Source of the DNA: Shackletoniella antarctica | GTDB taxonomy: Bacteria; Cyanobacteriota; Cyanobacteriia; Phormidesmidales; Phormidesmidaceae | Assembly: GCA_003241845.1 (NCBI GenBank) | Contig: QBMN01000033.1 | Span: 1 to 32,495, forward strand | DNA length: 32,495 nucleotides | Direction: 5' to 3' | Part shown: positions 30,827-32,495 of the stretch, piece after piece | Position numbering within the stretch: position 1 is the stretch's first letter | Layout: every line of letters starts with the position of its first letter | Made by a program: the position numbers and the translations under genes | The notes under the pieces: generated by a model | What the model saw: the letters and a program-made list of their open reading frames with translations, nothing else | Database searches by the model: none | What the model was told of the DNA's origin: nothing

Positions 30827-32495
30827 CTAGGGCATCCAGGTGGCCTGGACGCCGCTGAAGGGGAACGCCTCTGGGTCTGCCACGGCGGGAATGGTGGCTA
30901 GGGTGTTGGCGGCTGCACCTGAGTCGGCGGCGGCTTCAGCGGTCTCTAGATCGTCTAGCTCAGCCATGTCGCCGCCGCCGGCATCAGAAGTGGCATCAGA
31001 AGTGGCATCAGAAGTGGCGTCAGAAGTGGCGTCAGGGGCATCGCCGTCAAGCGGTTGGTTCACCAGGGGCAGCTGCCAGATTTTTGGCCCCTCTGCGGCG
31101 TTGACCGAGGCCAGGTCGAGCAGCAGCGATCGCCCCTCGGGGGCCACGCTCATGTGGATGCGCTGCTGCTGGGGCAGGCGCAGCAGGGGGCTGACCACTC
31201 CATCGAGGGTGACGGCCAGCAGCAGGGGCTGCTCAACGTAGGCATCGGTGGTTGGCAGCAGGTCTGGGTTGAGGTCACTACTCTCGGCGGCATTTACCAG
31301 TTCGGTGACCAGCACGTAGAGCACGGGCTGGGTGGGGTCAAAGTGGGCTTCGAGAATAGACCCACTGACCTGAAGCAGTTCCTCCTCACGCCCCTGGTTG
31401 GTAACCAAAAATAGCGATTCGGTAAACCGCTTCTCGGGGTCGTCTTGGTTGAAGTTGACCATGGCGGCGGCGGTGCCATCGGCGGCTAGATCGAGCACGC
31501 GGCCGTAGTTGGGCAAAAAATCTAGGGGCGGGCGGGGGCCGCTAGACGGCTCTCCACCCAGGTCAATAATGGCGGTGCCCTGGCCCTGGAGCAGCAGCAG
31601 CGACTGACTGTCGGGGGCGATCATAAAGTCGCCCCCAGGCTCGGTCTCAATCGGCTCGGCTGGTTGGCCAGGTCGCACCAGCCAGGGGCCGAAGTCGGCG
31701 GGGTTTTGCTGGCTGACTCGCTGCACCACGATGGCCTGCCCATCGGCAGATAGATCAAATTTGAGGTTTTGATAGTCGCGGTTGTCGAGCACCAGGTCGA
31801 GTTGGCCGGAGGATGGCGCTGCCCTCTGAGGTAGGAGTCGTCGCCACAGGGGCGGGTGATCGCCCATAAAGTCGACCGGTGGGCGTGGGGTAATCCCGGT
31901 GGTAACGGTGTAAATCTGCTGATCGAGCAACCCTCGTTCTTGGCCGACGTCGCTGGCCGAGAACAGTACCTTATCCCCCAGGGAGTAGGGCTTAAAGGCG
32001 ATCACCGACAGATTTTTTGGGGTGAGAATGGTGCGCTCCTGGAGCGCCAGATCGGCCAGCACCAGACGGTTGGCTTCGTCGCCCTCGGCCCCGATGTACA
32101 GAAAGGCACGGCGACGGGTCTCAAACTGGCTCTGGAAGGGTTCAAAGCGGCTGGTGCCAACGGTGAGGGCGGCGTAGCGATCGCGCGCCCCATCCAGACT
32201 AATAGTAAATGACTGGCCGTAGGGCAGCGGCTCGGTAAGGGTATAGGCCATCCGTCGCCCGGCCCAGCTCACTTTCCCCGGCAGCGGCGGATCTAGCGTG
32301 AGGTTTTGCTCGACGCTAGCCACATCCATGGGGCGGCTAAAGGTGATTAAAAAAGCCCGGTCTTCGGCCCCCACCTGGCGATCTTGCCAGGTGAAGTCGC
32401 GCACCCGCGCCGTGGCGTGGTCGCCCGAGAGAATTAGCAACCCCAACGCCAGGGCCAGTCCGGCAATTACTACCGTAGCCAGGCGGTCGAGGGGT
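30827..32495 (-). CDS. Ig-like (SbsA/Big_5-type) membrane-anchored protein, truncated at the right edge
   Basis: The minus frame is open to the window edge, so the N-terminus is missing. Its first visible residues (RLATVVIAGLALALGLLI) are one transmembrane helix, so most of the protein is outside the cytoplasmic membrane. Next is an Ig-like domain with FLITFSRPMDVASVEQNLTL, the beginning of the SbsA Ig-like fold (Big_5). A long beta-propeller-like region follows, with repeated 'DLVLDNRDYQNLKF' and 'LDLAADGTAAAMV' type strands. The C-terminal part has five Ser-Asp-Ala-Thr tandem units before an acidic, Ala-rich tail. A TTG at 32446 is an internal start candidate, but the helix begins before it. 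Function is unknown. Confidence 0.85.
   Translation of the reverse strand, partial: PLDRLATVVIAGLALALGLLILSGDHATARVRDFTWQDRQVGAEDRAFLITFSRPMDVASVEQNLTLDPPLPGKVSWAGRRMAYTLTEPLPYGQSFTISLDGARDRYAALTVGTSRFEPFQSQFETRRRAFLYIGAEGDEANRLVLADLALQERTILTPKNLSVIAFKPYSLGDKVLFSASDVGQERGLLDQQIYTVTTGITPRPPVDFMGDHPPLWRRLLPQRAAPSSGQLDLVLDNRDYQNLKFDLSADGQAIVVQRVSQQNPADFGPWLVRPGQPAEPIETEPGGDFMIAPDSQSLLLLQGQGTAIIDLGGEPSSGPRPPLDFLPNYGRVLDLAADGTAAAMVNFNQDDPEKRFTESLFLVTNQGREEELLQVSGSILEAHFDPTQPVLYVLVTELVNAAESSDLNPDLLPTTDAYVEQPLLLAVTLDGVVSPLLRLPQQQRIHMSVAPEGRSLLLDLASVNAAEGPKIWQLPLVNQPLDGDAPDATSDATSDATSDATSDAGGGDMAELDDLETAEAAADSGAAANTLATIPAVADPEAFPFSGVQATWMP
30981..31040 (+). repeat. 12-bp tandem repeat in the Ig-like protein gene
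   Basis: GCATCAGAAGTG occurs three times (30981-31016), then GCGTCAGAAGTG (31017-31028) and GCGTCAGGGGCA (31029-31040). Read on the minus strand the units code for a repeated Ser-Asp-Ala-Thr tetrapeptide. Confidence 0.9.

Noticed and set aside
1-32495. Frequent GCGATCGC octamers as a special signal
   Set aside because: These are the HIP1 sites normal for cyanobacterial genomes, not a local feature.

Overview
This window is chromosomal DNA of a cyanobacterium. The evidence is Psb28 (a photosystem II assembly factor), a PAP/fibrillin protein, a DHNA-CoA hydrolase of the phylloquinone type, several cyanobacterial families of unknown function (DUF3598, DUF2996, DUF790, DUF1361), and very frequent HIP1 octamers (GCGATCGC). 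The high GC content, many Uma2/TerB-type accessory genes and abundant short palindromic repeats suggest a filamentous Leptolyngbya/Nodosilinea-like organism; that placement is inference. I see no rRNA, tRNA, CRISPR array, transposase gene or prophage.

Layout. 1-534: 5' part of a putative zinc metalloprotease (minus). 952-2745: PHP phosphoesterase and alpha/beta hydrolase, 6 nt apart. 2746-4902: PAP/fibrillin and glcF (minus). 5109-7846: M14-type deacylase and ATP-dependent DNA ligase (plus). 8048-10624: DUF1361 membrane protein (minus) divergent from an S10 carboxypeptidase (plus). 11088-12143: TerB and Uma2 proteins. 12157-13242: ddl (minus). 13646-14758: a small cyanobacterial protein and plsY. 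15072-17310: fasciclin lipoprotein and a GPH-family transporter (minus). 17518-21063: a frameshifted lipoprotein, a CAP-domain protein, psb28, moaB and DUF3598 (plus). 21159-22382: DUF790/Bax1-like nuclease (minus). 22499-23410: alpha/beta hydrolase (plus). 23526-29768: a long minus-strand run with DUF2996, gmd, a YgfZ-like protein, a very small membrane ORF, DHNA-CoA hydrolase, an M23 peptidase and biotin ligase. 30032-30805: pgeF (plus). From 30827 to the right edge: a large Ig-like membrane-anchored protein (minus, truncated).

Functionally this is mostly core housekeeping: cell wall (ddl, M23 peptidase, pgeF), lipids (plsY, biotin ligase for acetyl-CoA carboxylase), photorespiration (glcF), photosynthesis (psb28, fibrillin, DHNA-CoA hydrolase), cofactors (moaB, YgfZ) and surface polysaccharide (gmd). 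Operons are short.

I found no clear new multi-gene system. The least explained material is between and inside genes. A palindromic GGGCGCAC..GTGCGCCC repeat occurs as a tandem pair upstream of the S10 gene and also lies in frame inside the DNA ligase ORF. A 70-bp dispersed repeat has two long copies and one partial copy. There are a REP-like inverted pair, two long perfect inverted repeats, spaced TAAGACGT sites at the birA promoter, and 13-bp and 12-bp tandem repeats. Three strong minus-strand terminators do not sit directly behind an annotated gene and point to small RNAs or small ORFs. There is also a decayed pentapeptide-repeat gene and a 33-aa one-helix ORF next to the thioesterase.
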